DNA from: Mixophyes australis
Taxonomy: Eukaryota > Chordata > Amphibia > Anura > Limnodynastidae
Direction: 5' to 3'
Length of the DNA stretch: 64,000 nucleotides
NCBI GenBank assembly: GCA_036250195.1
Contig: JAVHZZ010000075.1
Span: 62,001-126,000, forward strand
In this document: one piece after another, positions 27,331-39,298 of the stretch
Layout: each line of letters starts with the position of its first letter
Numbering within the stretch: the first letter of the stretch is position 1
Made by a program: the position numbers and the translations under genes
Notes under the pieces: generated by a model
The model's database searches: none
Seen by the model: only the letters and a program-made list of their open reading frames with translations
What the model was told of the DNA's origin: nothing

Positions 27331-28990
27331 GAATAAACAAAAAGTATAAGAATAAGTATAATAATAAGTATAAAAATAAGTATAAAAATCAGAATAAAAA
27401 AAAATTAGTATAAGAATAAGTATAAAAATAAGTATAAGAATAAACAAAAAATGGTATAAAAATAAGAATAAGTATAAAATAACTATAAAAATAAGAATAA
27501 AAAAGTATAAGAATAAGAATAAGTATAAAAATAAGTATAAAAATAAGAATAAAAAAAAAATTAGTATAAAAATAAGAATAAAAGAAATTAGTATAAAAAT
27601 AAGAATAAGTATAAAAATAAGTATAAAAATAAGAATAAAAAAAAAAATTAGTATAAGAATAAGTATAAAAATAAGTGTAAAAATAAGAATAAAAAAAAAA
27701 GTATAAAAATAAGAATAAGTATAAAAATAAGTATAAAAATAATAATAAAACAAAAATAAGTATAAAAATAAGAATAAGTATAAAAATAAGTTTAAAAATA
27801 AGAATAAAACAAAAATAAGTATAAAAATAAGAATAAACAAAAATAAGTATAAAAATAAGAATAAAAAAAATTGTATAAAAATAAGAATAAGTATAAAAAT
27901 AAGAATAAAAAAATAATTAGTATAAAAATAGGAATAAGTATAAAAATAAGTATAAAACTAAAAATGTATAAAAATAAGTATAAGTATAAAAATAAGTATA
28001 AAAATAAGAATAAAAAAAAAGTATAAGAATAAGTATAATAATAAGTATAAAAATAAGAAAAAAAACAAAAATACATATAAAAATAAGAATAAGTATAAAA
28101 ATAAGAATAAAATAAAAATAAGTATAAAAATAAGAATAAAAAAAATAGTATAAAAATAAGAATAAAACAAAAATAAGTATAAAAATAAGAATAAACAAAA
28201 AGGATAAAAATAAGAATAAGTATAAAAATAAGAATAAAAAAAGTATAAAAATAAGAATAAGTATAAAAATAAGTATAAAAAAAAATTAGTATAAAAATAA
28301 GAATAAGTATAAAAATAAGTATAAAAATAAGAATAAAAAAAAATTAGTATAAAAATAAGAATAAGTATAAAAATAAGTATAAAAATAAGAATAAAAAAAA
28401 AAATTAGTATAAGAATAAGTATAAAAATAAGTATAAAAATAAGAATAAAAAAAAAATTAGTATAAAAATAAGAATAAGTATAAAAATAAGTATAAAAATA
28501 AGAATAAAACAAAAATAAGTATAAAAATAAGAATAAGAAAAAAAAGTATAAAAATAAGAATAAGAAAAAATAAGTATAAAAATAAGAATAAAAAAAATGA
28601 GTATAAAAATAAGAATAAACAAAAAGTATAAGAATAAGTATAATAATAAGTATAAAAATAAGAATAAAACAAAAATACATATAAAAATAAGAATAAGTAA
28701 AAAAATAAGTACAAAAATAAGAATAAAAAAAAGTATAAAATTAAGAATAAGTATAAAAATAAGTATAAAAATAAGAATAAAAAAAATTAGTATAAGAATA
28801 AGTATAAAAATAAGTATAAAAATAAGAATAAAAAAAAAAATTAGTATAAAAATAAGAATAAGTACAAAAATAAGTATAAAAATAAGAATAAAACAAAAAT
28901 AAGTGTAGAAATAAGAATAAGAAAAAAAAGTATAAAAATAAGAATAAGTATAAAAATAAGTATAAAAATAAGAATAAAAAAAAAATTAGT
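27331..28990 (+). repeat. Satellite segment joining two higher-order blocks
   Basis: It starts at a junction (AATAATAAG, then AAAAATCAG) that also occurs near 21.62, 37.24, 44.24, 46.85 and 49.63 kb, and then follows the 21.6-22.4-kb sequence type. The end carries ATGAGTATAAAAATAAG and AAGTGTAGAAATAAG variants. The 101-codon + frame at 28597-28902 is lysine/isoleucine repeat translation and not a gene. Confidence 0.7.
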
Positions 28991-30620
28991 ATAAAAATAA
29001 GAATAAAAGAAATTAGTATAAAAATAAGAATAAGTATAAAAATAAGTATAAAAATAAGAATAAAAAAAAAAATTAGTATAAGAATAAGTATAAAAATAAG
29101 TGTAAAAATAAGAATAAAAAAAAAAAGTATAAAAATAAGAATAAGTATAAAAATAAGTATAAAAATAATAATAAAACAAAAATAAGTATAAAAATAAGAA
29201 TAAGTATAAAAATAAGTATAAAAATAAGAATAAAACAAAAATAAGTATAAAAATAAGAATAAACAAAAATAAGTATAAAAATAAGAATAAAAAAAATTGT
29301 ATAAAAATAAGAATAAGTATAAAAATAAGAATAAAAAAATAATTAGTATAAAAATAGGAATAAGTATAAAAATAAGTATAAAAATAAAAATGTATAAAAA
29401 TAAGTATAAGTATAAAAATAAGTATAAAAATATGAATAAAAAAAAGTATAAGAATAAGTATAATAATAAGTATAAAAATAAGAAAAAAACAAAAATACAT
29501 ATAAAAATAAGAATAAGTATAAAAATAAGAATAAAATAAAAATTAGTATAAAAATAAGAATAAAAAAAAATAGTATAAAAATAAGAATAAAACAAAAATA
29601 AGTATAAAAATAAGAATAAACAAAAAGGATAAAAATAAGAATAAGTATAAAAATAAGAATAAAAAAGTATAAAAATAAGAATAAGTATAAAAATAAGTAT
29701 AAAAATAAGTATAAAAAAAAATTAGTATAAAAATAAGAATAAGTATAAAAATAAGTATAAAAATAAGAATAAGTATAAAAATAAGAATAAAACAAAAATA
29801 AGTATAAAAATAAGAATAAAAAAAATAAGTATAAAAATAAGAATAAAACACAAATAAGTATAAAAATAAGAATAATAAAATGATACAAATAAGAATAAGT
29901 ATAAAAATTAGAATAAGTATAAAAATAAGAATAAAAAAAAGTATAAAAATAAGAATAAGTATAAAAATAAGTATAAAAATAAGAATAAAACAAAAATAAG
30001 TATAAAAATAAGAATAAACAAAAATAAGTATAAAAATAAGAATAAAAAAAATTGTATAAAAATAAGTATAAGTATAAAAATAAGTATAAAAATAAGAATA
30101 AAAAAAAAGTATAAGAATAAGTATAATAATAAGTATAAAAATAAGAAAAAAACAAAAATACATATAAAAATAAGAATAAGTATAAAAATAAGAATAAAAT
30201 AAAAATAAGTATAAAAATAAGAATAAAAAAAAAATAGTATAAAAATAAGAATAAAACAAAAATAAGTATAAAAATAAGAATAAACAAAAGGATAAAAATA
30301 AGAATAAGTATAAAAATAAGAATAAAAAAAGTATAAAAATAAGAATAAGTATAAAAATAAGTATAAAAATAAGTATAACAAAAATTAGTATAAAAATAAG
30401 AATAAGTATAAAAATAAGTATAAAAATCAGAATAAAAAAAAAATTGTATAAGAATAAGTATAAAAATAAGTATAAAAATAAGAATAAAAAAAAAAATTAG
30501 TATAAAAAAAGGAATAAGTACAAAAATAAGTATAAAAATAAGAATAAAACAAAAATAAGTATAGAAATAAGAATAAGAAAAAAAAGTATAAAAATAAGAA
30601 TAAGTATAAAAATAAGTATA
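28991..30620 (+). repeat. 1571-bp tandem unit, copy 1
   Basis: Landmarks at 29060, 29297, 29543 and 29908 recur at 30631, 30868, 31114 and 31479, each 1571 bp apart. The unit contains the AAGTGTAAAAATAAG, ATAATTAG...AATAGG, AAAAATATGAATAAAA, AAACACAAAT and AATAAAATGATACAAAT markers. No coding content. Confidence 0.88.
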
Positions 30621-32043
30621 AAAATAAGAATAAAAAAAAAAATTAGTATAAGAATAAGTATAAAAATAAGTGTAAAAATAAGAATAAAAAAAAAAAAGTA
30701 TAAAAATAAGAATAAGTATAAAAATAAGTATAAAAATAATAATAAAACAAAAATAAGTATAAAAATAAGAATAAGTATAAAAATAAGTATAAAAATAAGA
30801 ATAAAACAAAAATAAGTATAAAAATAAGAATAAACAAAAATAAGTATAAAAATAAGAATAAAAAAAATTGTATAAAAATAAGAATAAGTATAAAAATAAG
30901 AATAAAAAGATAATTAGTATAAAAATAGGAATAAGTATAAAAATAAGTATAAAAATAAAAATGTATAAAAATAAGTATAAGTATAAAAATAAGTATAAAA
31001 ATATGAATAAAAAAAAGTATAAGAATAAGTATAATAATAAGTATAAAAATAAGAAAAAAACAAAAATACATTTAAAAATAAGAATAAGTATAAAAATAAG
31101 AATAAAATAAAAATTAGTATAAAAATAAGAATAAAAAAAAATAGTATAAAAATAAGAATAAAACAAAAATAAGTATAAAAATAAGAATAAACAAAAAGGA
31201 TAAAAATAAGAATAAGTATAAAAATAAGAATAAAAAAGTATAAAAATAAGAATAAGTATAAAAATAAGTATAAAAATAAGTATAAAAAAAAATTAGTATA
31301 AAAATAAGAATAAGTATAAAAATAAGTATAAAAATAAGAATAAGTATAAAAATAAGAATAAAACAAAAATAAGTATAAAAATAAGAATAAAAAAAATAAG
31401 TATAAAAATAAGAATAAAACACAAATAAGTATAAAAATAAGAATAATAAAATGATACAAATAAGAATAAGTATAAAAATTAGAATAAGTATAAAAATAAG
31501 AATAAAAAAAAGTATAAAAATAAGAATAAGTATAAAAATAAGTATAAAAATAAGAATAAAACAAAAATAAGTATAAAAATAAGAATAAACAAAAATAAGT
31601 ATAAAAATAAGAATAAAAAAAATTGTATAAAAATAAGTATAAGTATAAAAATAAGTATAAAAATAAGAATAAAAAAAAGTATAAGAATAAGTATAATAAT
31701 AAGTATAAAAATAAGAAAAAAACAAAAATACATATAAAAATAAGAATAAGTATAAAAATAAGAATAAAATAAAAATAAGTATAAAAATAAGAATAAAAAA
31801 AAAATAGTATAAAAATAAGAATAAAACAAAAATAAGTATAAAAATAAGAATAAACAAAAGGATAAAAATAAGAATAAGTATAAAAATAAGAATAAAAAAA
31901 GTATAAAAATAAGAATAAGTATAAAAATAAGTATAAAAATAAGTATAACAAAAATTAGTATAAAAATAAGAATAAGTATAAAAATAAGTATAAAAATCAG
32001 AATAAAAAAAAAATTGTATAAGAATAAGTATAAAAATAAGTAT
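30621..32043 (+). repeat. 1571-bp tandem unit, copy 2
   Basis: Partner of the preceding unit. It shows private changes such as AAAAAGATAATTAG near 30906 and TACATTTAAAAAT near 31068. Both private changes or their equivalents recur 2.85 kb downstream (TACATTTAAAAAT near 33918), so this copy was the template for the later 2852-bp duplication. Confidence 0.85.
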
Positions 32044-33110
32044 CAAAATAAGAATAAACAAAAAATAGTATAAAAAAAAGAATAAGTATAAAAATAACTA
32101 TAAAAATAAGAATAAAAAAGTATAAGAATAAGAATAAGTATAAAAATAAGTATAAAAATAAGAATAAAAAAAAATTAGTATAAAAATAAGAATAAAAGAA
32201 ATTAATATAAAAATAAGAATAAGTATAAAAATAAGTATAAAAATAATAATAAAACAAAAATAAGTATAAAAATAAGAATAAACAAAAATAAGTATAAAAA
32301 TTAAAAAATATGTATTAAAATAAGTTTAAAAATCAGAATAAGTATAAAAATAAGTATAAAAATAAGAATAAAACAAAAATAAGTATAAAAATAAGAATAA
32401 ACAAAAATAAGTATAAAAATAAGAATAAAAAAAATTGTATAAAAATAAGTATAAGTATAAAAATAAGTATAAAAATAAGAATAAAAAAAAAGTATAAGAA
32501 TAAGTATAATAATAAGTATAAAAATAAGAAAAAAACAAAAATACATATAAAAATAAGAATAAGTATAAAAATAAGAATAAAATAAAAATAAGTATAAAAA
32601 TAAGAATAAAAAAAAATAGTATAAAAATAAGAATAAAACAAAAATAAGTATAAAAATAAGAATAAACAAAAAGGATAAAAATAAGAATAAGTATAAAAAT
32701 AAGAATAAAAAAAGTATAAAAATAAGAATAAGTATAAAAATAAGTATAAAAATAAGTATAAAAAAAAATTAGTATAAAAATAAGAATAAGTATAAAAATA
32801 AGTATAAAAATAAGAATAAGTATAAAAATAAGAATAAAACAAAAATAAGTATAAAAATAAGAATAAAAAAAAATAAGTATAAAAATAAGAATAAAACACA
32901 AATAAGTATAAAAATAAGAATAAAAAAGGATAAAAATAAGAATAAGTATAAAAATTAGAATAAGTATAAAAATAAGAATAAAAAAAAGTATAAAATTAAG
33001 AATAAGTATAAAAATAAGTATAAAAATAAGAATAAAAAAAAATTAGTATAAAAATAAGAATAAGTATAAAAATAAGTATAAAAATAAGAATAAAAAAAAA
33101 AATTAGTATA
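30800..33110 (+). repeat. 2852-bp higher-order unit, copy 1
   Basis: Landmarks at 30868, 31997, 32326 and 32901 recur at 33719, 34849, 35178 and 35753 (2851-2852 bp). The unit overlaps the 1571-bp pair, so the duplications are nested in time. Shared private words include TATCAAAATAAG, GAAATTAATATA and AAGTTTAAAAATCAG. Confidence 0.88.
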
Positions 33111-33650
33111 AGAATAAGTATAAAAATAAGAATAAAAAAAAAATTAGTATAAAAATAAGAATAAGTATAAAAATAAGTATAAAAATAAGAATAAAACAAA
33201 AATAAGTATAAAAATAAGAATAAACAAAAATAAGTATAAAAATTAAAAAAAATGTATTAAAATAAGTATAAAAATCAGAATAAGTATAAAAATAAGAATA
33301 AAACAAAAATAAGTATAAAAATAAGAATAAACAAAAATAAGTATAAAAATTAAAAAAAATGTATTAAAATAAGTATAAAAATCAGAATAAGTATAAAAAT
33401 AAGAATAAAAAAAATTAGTATAAAAATAAGAATAAACAAAAAGTATAAGAATAAGTATAATAATAAGTATAAAAATAAGAATAAAACAAAAATACATATA
33501 AAAATAAGAATAAGTAAAAAAATAAGTACAAAAATAAGAATAAAAAAAAGTATAAAATTAAGAATAAGTATAAAAATAAGTATAAAAATAAGAATAAAAA
33601 AAAATTAGTATAAAAATAAGAATAAGTATAAAAATAAGTATAAAAATAAG
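33111..33650 (+). repeat. Linker satellite with a closely repeated TATTAAAATAAG marker
   Basis: Ordinary hexamer satellite between the two 2852-bp units. The ATGTATTAAAATAAG...AAAATCAG marker occurs twice only 107 bp apart (33252 and 33359), far closer than elsewhere. This suggests a local short duplication or deletion. No coding content. Confidence 0.7.
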
Positions 33651-35950
33651 AATAAAACAAAAATAAGTATAAAAATAAGAATAAACAAAAATAAGTATAA
33701 AAATAAGAATAAAAAAAATTGTATAAAAATAAGAATAAGTATAAAAATAAGAATAAAAAAATAATTAGTATAAAAATAGGAATAAGTATAAAAATAAGTA
33801 TAAAAATAAAAATGTATAAAAATAAGTATAAGTATAAAAATAAGTATAAAAATATGAATAAAAAAAAGTATAAGAATAAGTATAATAATAAGTATAAAAA
33901 TAAGAAAAAAACAAAAATACATTTAAAAATAAGAATAAGTATAAAAATAAGAATAAAATAAAAATTAGTATAAAAATAAGAATAAAAAAAAATAGTATAA
34001 AAATAAGAATAAAACAAAAATAAGTATAAAAATAAGAATAAACAAAAAGGATAAAAATAAGAATAAGTATAAAAATAAGAATAAAAAAGTATAAAAATAA
34101 GAATAAGTATAAAAATAAGTATAAAAATAAGTATAAAAAAAAATTAGTATAAAAATAAGAATAAGTATAAAAATAAGTATAAAAATAAGAATAAGTATAA
34201 AAATAAGAATAAAACAAAAATAAGTATAAAAATAAGATTAAAAAAAATAAGTATAAAAATAAGAATAAAACACAAATAAGTATAAAAATAAGAATAATAA
34301 AATGATACAAATAAGAATAAGTATAAAAATTAGAATAAGTATAAAAATAAGAATAAAAAAAAGTATAAAAATAAGAATAAGTATAAAAATAAGTATAAAA
34401 ATAAGAATAAAACAAAAATAAGTATAAAAATAAGAATAAACAAAAATAAGTATAAAAATAAGAATAAAAAAAATTGTATAAAAATAAGTATAAGTATAAA
34501 AATAAGTATAAAAATAAGAATAAAAAAAAAGTATAAGAATAAGTATAATAATAAGTATAAAAATAAGAAAAAAACAAAAATACATATAAAAATAAGAATA
34601 AGTATAAAAATAAGAATAAAATAAAAATAAGTATAAAAATAAGAATAAAAAAAAAATAGTATAAAAATAAGAATAAAACAAAAATAAGTATAAAAATAAG
34701 AATAAACAAAAGGATAAAAATAAGAATAAGTATAAAAATAAGAATAAAAAAAGTATAAAAATAAGAATAAGTATAAAAATAAGTATAAAAATAAGTATAA
34801 CAAAAATTAGTATAAAAATAAGAATAAGTATAAAAATAAGTATAAAAATCAGAATAAAAAAAAAATTGTATAAGAATAAGTATAAAAATAAGTATCAAAA
34901 TAAGAATAAACAAAAAATAGTATAAAAAAAAGAATAAGTATAAAAATAACTATAAAAATAAGAATAAAAAAGTATAAGAATAAGAATAAGTATAAAAATA
35001 AGTATAAAAATAAGAATAAAAAAAAATTAGTATAAAAATAAGAATAAAAGAAATTAATATAAAAATAAGAATAAGTATAAAAATAAGTATAAAAATAATA
35101 ATAAAACAAAAATAAGTATAAAAATAAGAATAAACAAAAATAAGTATAAAAATTAAAAAATATGTATTAAAATAAGTTTAAAAATCAGAATAAGTATAAA
35201 AATAAGTATAAAAATAAGAATAAAACAAAAATAAGTATAAAAATAAGAATAAACAAAAATAAGTATAAAAATAAGAATAAAAAAAATTGTATAAAAATAA
35301 GTATAAGTATAAAAATAAGTATAAAAATAAGAATAAAAAAAAAGTATAAGAATAAGTATAATAATAAGTATAAAAATAAGAAAAAAACAAAAATACATAT
35401 AAAAATAAGAATAAGTATAAAAATAAGAATAAAATAAAAATAAGTATAAAAATAAGAATAAAAAAAAATAGTATAAAAATAAGAATAAAACAAAAATAAG
35501 TATAAAAATAAGAATAAACAAAAAGGATAAAAATAAGAATAAGTATAAAAATAAGAATAAAAAAAGTATAAAAATAAGAATAAGTATAAAAATAAGTATA
35601 AAAATAAGTATAAAAAAAAATTAGTATAAAAATAAGAATAAGTATAAAAATAAGTATAAAAATAAGAATAAGTATAAAAATAAGAATAAAACAAAAATAA
35701 GTATAAAAATAAGAATAAAAAAAAATAAGTATAAAAATAAGAATAAAACACAAATAAGTATAAAAATAAGAATAAAAAAGGATAAAAATAAGAATAAGTA
35801 TAAAAATTAGAATAAGTATAAAAATAAGAATAAAAAAAAGTATAAAATTAAGAATAAGTATAAAAATAAGTATAAAAATAAGAATAAAAAAAAATTAGTA
35901 TAAAAATAAGAATAAGTATAAAAATAAGTATAAAAATAAGAATAAAAAAA
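33651..35950 (+). repeat. 2852-bp higher-order unit, copy 2
   Basis: Second copy, with an almost constant offset over 2.3 kb. One visible difference is TAAGATTAAAAAAAATAAG near 34233, where copy 1 has TAAGAATAAAAAAAATAAG. The copies separate near 35950. No coding content. Confidence 0.88.
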
Positions 35951-38900
35951 AAATTAGTATAAAAATAAGAATAAGTATAAAAATAAGTATAAAAATAAGA
36001 ATAAAACAAAAATAAGTATAAAAATAAGAATAAACAAAAATAAGTATAAAAATTAAAAAAAATGTATTAAAATAAGTATAAAAATCAGAATAAGTATAAA
36101 AATAAGAATAAAACAAAAATAAGTATAAAAATAAGAATAAGAAAAAAAAGTATAAAAATAAGAATAAGTAAAAATAAGTATAAAAATAAGAATAAAAAAA
36201 ATTAGTATAAAAATAAGAATAAACAAAAAGTATAAGAATAAGTATAATAATAAGTATAAAAATAAGAATAAAACAAAAATACATATAAAAATAAGAATAA
36301 GTAAAAAAATAAGTACAAAAATAAGAATAAAAAAAAGTATAAAATTAAGAATAAGTATAAAAATAAGTATAAAAATAAGAATAAAAAAAAATTAGTATAA
36401 AAATAAGAATAAGTATAAAAATAAGTATAAAAATAAGAATAAAACAAAAATAAGTATAAAAATAAGAATAAACAAAAATAAGTATAAAAATTTAAAAAAA
36501 TGTATTAAAATAAGTATAAAAATCAGAATAAGTATAAAAATAAGAATAAAACAAAAATAAGTATAAAAATAAGAATAAGAAAAAAAAGTATAAAAATAAG
36601 AATAAGTAAAAATAAGTATAAAAATAAGAATAAAAAAAATTAGTATAAAAATAAGAATAAACAAAAAGTATAAGAATAAGTATAATAATAAGTATAAAAA
36701 TAAGAATAAAACAAAAATACATATAAAAATAAGAATAAGTAAAAAAATAAGTACAAAAATAAGAATAAAAAAAAGTATAAAATTAAGAATAAGTATAAAA
36801 ATAAGTATACAAATAAGAATAAAAAAAAATTAGTATAAAAATAAGAATAAGTATAAAAATAAGTATAAAAATAAGAATAAAAAAAAAAATTAGTATAAGA
36901 ATAAGTATAAAAATAAGTATAAAAATAAGAATAAAAAAAAAATTAGTATAAAAATAAGAATAAGTATAAAAATAAGTATAAAAATAAGAATAAAACAAAA
37001 ATAAGTATAAAAATAAGAATAAACAAAAATAAGTATAAAAATTAAAAAAAATGTATTAAAATAAGTATAAAAATCAGAATAAGTATAAAAATAAGAATAA
37101 AACAAAAATAAGTATAAAAATAAGAATAAGAAAAAAAAGTATAAAAATAAGAATAAGTAAAAATAAGTATAAAAATAAGAATAAAAAAAATTAGTATAAA
37201 AATAAGAATAAACAAAAAGTATAAGAATAAGTATAATAATAAGTATAAAAATAAGTATAAAAATCAGAATAAAAAAAAATTAGTATAAGAATAAGTATAA
37301 AAATAAGTATAAGAATAAACAAAAAATGGTATAAAAATAAGAATAAGTATAAAAATAACTATAAAAATAAGAATAAAAAAAGTATAAGAATAAGAATAAG
37401 TATAAAAATAAGTATAAAAATAAGAATAAAAAAAAAATTAGTATAAAAATAAGAATAAAAGAAATTAGTATAAAAATAAGAATAAGTATAAAAATAAGTA
37501 TAAAAATAAGAATAAAAAAAAAATTAGTATAAGAATAAGTATAAAAATAAGTGTAAAAATAAGAATAAAAAAAAAAAAGTATAAAAATAAGAATAAGTAT
37601 AAAAATAAGTATAAAAATAATAATAAAACAAAAATAAGTATAAAAATAAGAATAAGTATAAAAATAAGTATAAAAATAAGAATAAAACAAAAATAAGTAT
37701 AAAAATAAGAATAAAAAAAATTGTATAAAAATAAGAATAAGTATAAAAATAAGAATAAAAAAATAATTAGTATAAAAATAGGAATAAGTATAAAAATAAG
37801 TATAAAACTAAAAATGTATAAAAATAAGTATAAGTATAAAAATAAGTATAAAAATAAGAATAAAAAAAAAGTATAAGAATAAGTATAATAATAAGTATAA
37901 AAATAAGAAAAAAACAAAAATACATATAAAAATAAGAATAAGTATAAAAATAAGAATAAAATAAAAATAAGTATAAAAATAAGAATAAAAAAAAATAGTA
38001 TAAAAATAAGAATAAAACAAAAATAAGTATAAAAATAAGAATAAACAAAAAGGATAAAAATAAGAATAAGTATAAAAATAAGAATAAAAAAAGTATAAAA
38101 ATAAGAATAAGTATAAAAATAAGTATAAAAATAAGTATAAAAAAAAATTAGTATAAAAATAAGAATAAGTATAAAAATAAGTATAAAAATAAGAATAAAA
38201 CACAAATAAGTATAAAAATAAGAATAAAAAAAGGATACAAATAAGAATAAGTATAAAAATTAGAATAAGTATAAAAATAAGAATAAAAAAAAGTATAAAA
38301 ATAAGAATAAGTATAAAAATAAGTATAAAAATAAGAATAAAATAAAAATAAGTATAAAAATAAGAATAAAAAAAAAATAGTATAAAAATAAGAATAAACA
38401 AAAATAAGTATAAAAATAAGAATAAACAAAAATAAGTATAAAAATTAAAAAAATGTATAAAAATAAGTATAAAAATAAGAATAAGTATAAAAATAAGAAT
38501 AAAACAAAAATAAGTATAAAAGTAAGAATAAAACACAAATAAGTATAAAAATAAGAATAAAAAAAGGATACAAATAAGAATAAGTATAAAAATTAGAATA
38601 AGTATAAAAATAAGAATAAGTATAAAAATAAGTATAAAAATAAGAATAAAACAAAAATAAGTATAAAAATAAGAATAAACAAAAATAAGTATAAAAATAA
38701 GAATAAAAAAAATTGTATAAGAATAAGTATAAAAATAAGAATAAAAAAATAATTAGTATAAAAATAGGAATAAGTATAAAAATAAGTATAAAAATAAAAA
38801 TGTATAAAAATAAGTATAAGTATAAAAATAAGTATAAAAATAAGAATAAAAAAAAAGTATAAGAATAAGTATAATAATCAGTATAAAAATAAGAAAAAAA

Positions 38901-39297
38901 CAAAAATACATATAAAAATAAGAATAAGTATAAAAATAAGAATAAAATAAAAATAAGTATAAAAATAAGAATAAAAAAAAATAGTATAAAAATAAGAATA
39001 AAACAAAAATAAGTATAAAAATAAGAATAAACAAAAAGGATAAAAATAAGAATAAGTATAAAAATAAGAATAAAAAAAGTATAAAAATAAGAATAAGTAT
39101 AAAAATAAGTATAAAAATAAGTATAAAAAAAAATTAGTATAAAAATAAGAATAAGTATAAAAATAAGTATAAAAATAAGAATAAAAAAAGTATAAAATTA
39201 AGAATAAGTATAAAAATAAGAATAAAAAAAATTACTATAAAAATAAGAATAAGTATAAAAATAAGTATAAAAATAAGAATAAAAAAAAAAGTATAAA
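35951..39297 (+). repeat. Satellite up to the LINE 5' junction
   Basis: The first part repeats a short unit (marker at 36062, 36500 and 37051). From about 37.0 kb it is the downstream copy of 21.4-23.7 kb, then skips to match 24.6-24.8 kb (TTACTATAAAAAT at 39232 against 24679). It lacks about 53 bp just before the A10 tract relative to the empty site. It ends at A10-GTATAAA, after which LINE sequence starts. No coding content. Confidence 0.8.
39281..39297 (+). repeat. LINE target-site duplication, 5' copy
   Basis: A10-GTATAAA, identical to the 17 bases at 41162-41178 after the element. The exact length is ambiguous because the A-run merges with the poly(A) tail on the other side; at least GTATAAA is duplicated. 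On the minus strand the site reads as a T-run followed by ATTC, compatible with the TTTT/A preference known for L1 endonucleases. Confidence 0.75.
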
Positions 39298-39298
39298 C

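Larger units (their letters stand above)
1..39297 (+). repeat. A-rich hexamer satellite array, left part
   Basis: The whole stretch is built from the hexamers AGTATA, AAAATA and AGAATA, usually as 12-bp (AGTATA-AAAATA) and 18-bp (AGTATA-AAAATA-AGAATA) words, separated by A-runs of about 7-11 and by AAACAAAA spacers. G occurs almost only in AGTATA, AGAATA and a few variants. C is rare and I noticed no CpG. All units keep the same orientation, with the A/G-rich strand on +. No gene, tRNA, rRNA or dispersed element is visible inside. The minus strand is open in all three frames for long distances, but this follows from the repeat: YSYFYT, ILIFIL and FLFLYL are the three readings of one hexamer family. 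Sub-blocks are listed separately. A centromeric, pericentromeric or other heterochromatic location is an inference only. Confidence 0.95.

Noticed and set aside
1..39297. CRISPR array or other direct-repeat/spacer system
   Set aside because: The spacers are the same satellite words, repeat lengths are variable, and the LINE shows a eukaryotic genome.
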